Shown here piece by piece: positions 6,013 through 7,421 of a DNA stretch of 7,421 nt. The DNA comes from Oscillospiraceae bacterium. GTDB lineage: Bacteria > Bacillota > Clostridia > Oscillospirales > Ruminococcaceae. The DNA is taken from assembly GCA_014796735.1 (NCBI GenBank), contig JAAVIG010000145.1:1-7421 (forward strand), in the 5' to 3' direction. The number at the start of each line of letters is the position of its first letter. The stretch's first letter is position 1. The notes beneath the pieces are model-generated. The model did no database searches and was not told where the DNA came from. It saw only the letters and a program-made list of their open reading frames with translations. Both the position numbers and the translations under genes were made by a program.

Positions 6013-6693
6013 ATGATTTCAGTTGCGATTGACGGCCCTGTTGGCGCAGGAAAAAGCACCGTCGCGAGAGAGAGCGCGAAAAGGCTCGGCTTCATATACG
6101 CGGATACGGGCGCTTTGTACCGCGGAGTGGCTCTTTACACCGTAAGAAAGGGCTTGAACGAAAGCGACGCGGATTATAAAGAAAAGGCGGCCGCGCTGCT
6201 CCCCGAAATAAAAATAGAGCCGCGACTGATAGACGGCGAACAGAAGCTTTTCCTTTGCGGCGAGGACGTGTCGGAGGAAATACGGCTGCCCGAAATTTCA
6301 ATGGCGGCAAGCACGGTGTCCTCCATTCCCGAGGTGCGCGGATTTCTTCTGGAGCTGCAAAGGGATATTGCAAGAAAAAACAACGTACTTATGGACGGCA
6401 GAGATATAGGGACTGTAGTGCTGCCGTCGGCTCAGGTCAAGATATTTATCACCGCAAGCCCCGAGATAAGGGCCAAGAGGCGATTCCAGGAGTTAGTGAA
6501 AAAGGACGTGGAAACCACCTTTGAGCAGGTGCTGGGCGATTTGAACCGCAGGGACTATCAGGACAGCCACCGCGCAGTGGCTCCCCTTAAAATGGCGGAG
6601 GACGCGGTTCTTTTGGACACCTCGGAGCTTGATTTTGAACAGTCGGTTCAAAGGGTTATTGAGCTTGTTCACACAAAAATTGACAAAAAATAA
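6013..6693 (+). CDS. cmk: Cytidylate kinase
   Basis: Cytosolic (d)CMP kinase, transferring phosphate from ATP to CMP or dCMP in pyrimidine recycling. The 226-residue protein starts MISVAIDGPVGAGKST, with the P-loop GPVGAGKST at 8-16. DTGALYRGVA (31-40) is the usual CMP-site segment, MDGRDIGTVVLPSA (127-140) is the highly conserved core motif, and NRRDYQDSHRAVAPLKMAEDA (178-198) is the lid/CMP-binding region with R180, D181, D184 and R187. Every expected motif is intact and the length is typical. I chose the ATG at 6013-6015 because GAGGA (6000-6004) lies 8 bases upstream and the protein then begins at the conserved strand. The ATG at 5980 adds 11 unconserved residues and has no ribosome site. 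plsC follows 21 bases after the stop. Confidence 0.95.
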   Translation: MISVAIDGPVGAGKSTVARESAKRLGFIYADTGALYRGVALYTVRKGLNESDADYKEKAAALLPEIKIEPRLIDGEQKLFLCGEDVSEEIRLPEISMAASTVSSIPEVRGFLLELQRDIARKNNVLMDGRDIGTVVLPSAQVKIFITASPEIRAKRRFQELVKKDVETTFEQVLGDLNRRDYQDSHRAVAPLKMAEDAVLLDTSELDFEQSVQRVIELVHTKIDKK

Positions 6694-6714
6694 CGAAAAA
6701 GCCGGTAAAAAGCT

Positions 6715-7353
6715 ATGTACATGTTTTTCAGAAAATTGGTGGAGATCTTTTTCAAACACATAAAATATAAAATGACAATACTTAATCCCGAAAATATCCC
6801 CCCTAAGGGCGGCGGCTTTATCGTGGCAAGCAATCATCTCAGCTATTCCGACCCTCCCGTTATAGCGGCGGTGTTTAAGGGAAAATTCAGCTTTATGGCA
6901 AAGAGCGAGCTGTTTAAAAACAAGGCTTTTGCGTGGCTTATAACCAAGTGCGGAGCTTTTCCCGTGGTTCGCGGCGCAAAGGACGGCGAGGCTATCGAAA
7001 GAGCGGTTCGTGATATAAAAAGCAACAGAATCTTCGTCATTTTCCCCGAGGGCACCCGTTCAAAGGACGGAACTATCGCAAGAGCAAAATCGGGAGTGGC
7101 TTTAATAGCGGGCAAGACAAACGCCCCCATTGTGCCCGTATGCATTATGTACGGCGCGGACGGAAAAAAGCGCAGCTGCACCGTAGCGGTGGGAGAGATG
7201 ATCTCCACCGAGGAGATAGCCATTGGCGATATTACCGACAGAAAACGCATTAAAGAAGTTTCTTCCTTGATAACCGACAACATTTGCGCCTTGCAAAAGC
7301 AGATATGCGGCGAGTATCACATTCCCGTACCGGGGACAGAGGCGGTTTTATGA
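6715..7353 (+). CDS. plsC: 1-acyl-sn-glycerol-3-phosphate acyltransferase (PlsC family)
   Basis: A 212-residue enzyme predicted to acylate lysophosphatidic acid to phosphatidic acid at the membrane. The four acyltransferase blocks are present: NHLSYSD (40-46, catalytic His41 and Asp46), AFPVVRG (81-87), FPEGTRS (110-116) and APIVPV (137-142). A hydrophobic and basic N terminus (MYMFFRKLVEIFFKHI) probably associates with the membrane. Length fits the short bacterial PlsC group. The ribosome site is weak, so the ATG at 6721 (two codons later) cannot be excluded. Cotranscription with cmk links CMP/CTP supply with phospholipid synthesis and is a widespread clostridial arrangement. Its stop codon overlaps the next start as ATGA. 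Substrate preference beyond the family cannot be judged from sequence. Confidence 0.93.
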   Translation: MYMFFRKLVEIFFKHIKYKMTILNPENIPPKGGGFIVASNHLSYSDPPVIAAVFKGKFSFMAKSELFKNKAFAWLITKCGAFPVVRGAKDGEAIERAVRDIKSNRIFVIFPEGTRSKDGTIARAKSGVALIAGKTNAPIVPVCIMYGADGKKRSCTVAVGEMISTEEIAIGDITDRKRIKEVSSLITDNICALQKQICGEYHIPVPGTEAVL

Positions 7354-7421
7354 GCACTTTGACAATAAACAAGCAGGCTTCGGAGCTTCCCTCGGCTTCG
7401 GGGGCCGATACGGGCGGCCGA
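7350..7421 (+). CDS. Unidentified gene, first 24 codons (3' end outside window)
   Basis: The start ATG at 7350-7352 overlaps the plsC stop as ATGA, and AGAGG (7338-7342) lies 7 bases upstream, so a translationally coupled gene starts here. The frame is open to the window edge. The visible residues begin MSTLTINKQASELPSASGAD and are Ser/Ala/Gly-rich without a recognised motif. Neighbourhood suggests ispH (4-hydroxy-3-methylbut-2-enyl diphosphate reductase), which often follows plsC in Clostridia. However, IspH normally starts directly with a strand leading to a Cys-containing GFCFGV motif, which is not seen here. It could be an extended IspH or a different protein. Confidence 0.6.
   Translation, partial: MSTLTINKQASELPSASGADTGGR

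Overview
The window looks like chromosomal DNA from a Clostridia-type Firmicute, plausibly an Oscillospirales/Ruminococcaceae relative. This is inference from protein style, AT-rich intergenic DNA with housekeeping-type (sigma-A) promoters, GGAG-like ribosome sites, and the order FAD-oxidoreductase, cmk, plsC, next gene. I see no mobile element, CRISPR array, rRNA or tRNA.

Left part, minus strand (about 1-3416). Two transcription units read leftward. The distal unit encodes a membrane-anchored protein with two PAS-like domains and a GGDEF domain (740-2440). It is followed 43 bases later by the first 232 codons of a FapA/DUF342-family protein (1-696) that runs off the window. A textbook promoter (TTGACA, 17 bases, TATAAT) lies about 150 bases before the GGDEF gene, giving a leader of roughly 136 nt with two short inverted repeats. 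The GGDEF domain has lost its catalytic signature (DDDKF for GGDEF, and Asn at both Asp positions of the upstream D-x-D), so it is probably a sensor or effector rather than a cyclase. The proximal unit is a single gene for a cytidylate-kinase-like P-loop protein (2802-3416), with its own promoter and a clear intrinsic terminator (2694-2721).

Centre (3417-3687). This divergent promoter region serves the kinase-like gene to the left and an RpiR/MurR-type regulator to the right. A perfect 14-bp palindrome overlaps the -35 box of the regulator promoter, and a near-identical 14-16 bp element occurs beside each promoter.

Right part, plus strand (3688-7421). The order is an RpiR-family SIS-domain regulator, a BaiN/HI0933-type FAD oxidoreductase, cytidylate kinase (cmk), a PlsC-type 1-acyl-glycerol-3-phosphate acyltransferase, and the first 24 codons of another gene that overlaps plsC by ATGA. 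cmk has its own promoter with a 15-bp perfect inverted repeat between the -35 and -10 boxes. The block combines CMP/dCMP phosphorylation with phosphatidic acid synthesis, which are linked through CTP use in phospholipid synthesis. In many Clostridia the next genes are ispH and rpsA, but the 24 visible residues do not resemble the start of IspH.

I did not find a clearly new multi-gene system. The points most worth following are the degenerate GGDEF receptor paired with a FapA-family protein, the two promoter-embedded palindromes, and the identity of the last truncated gene.
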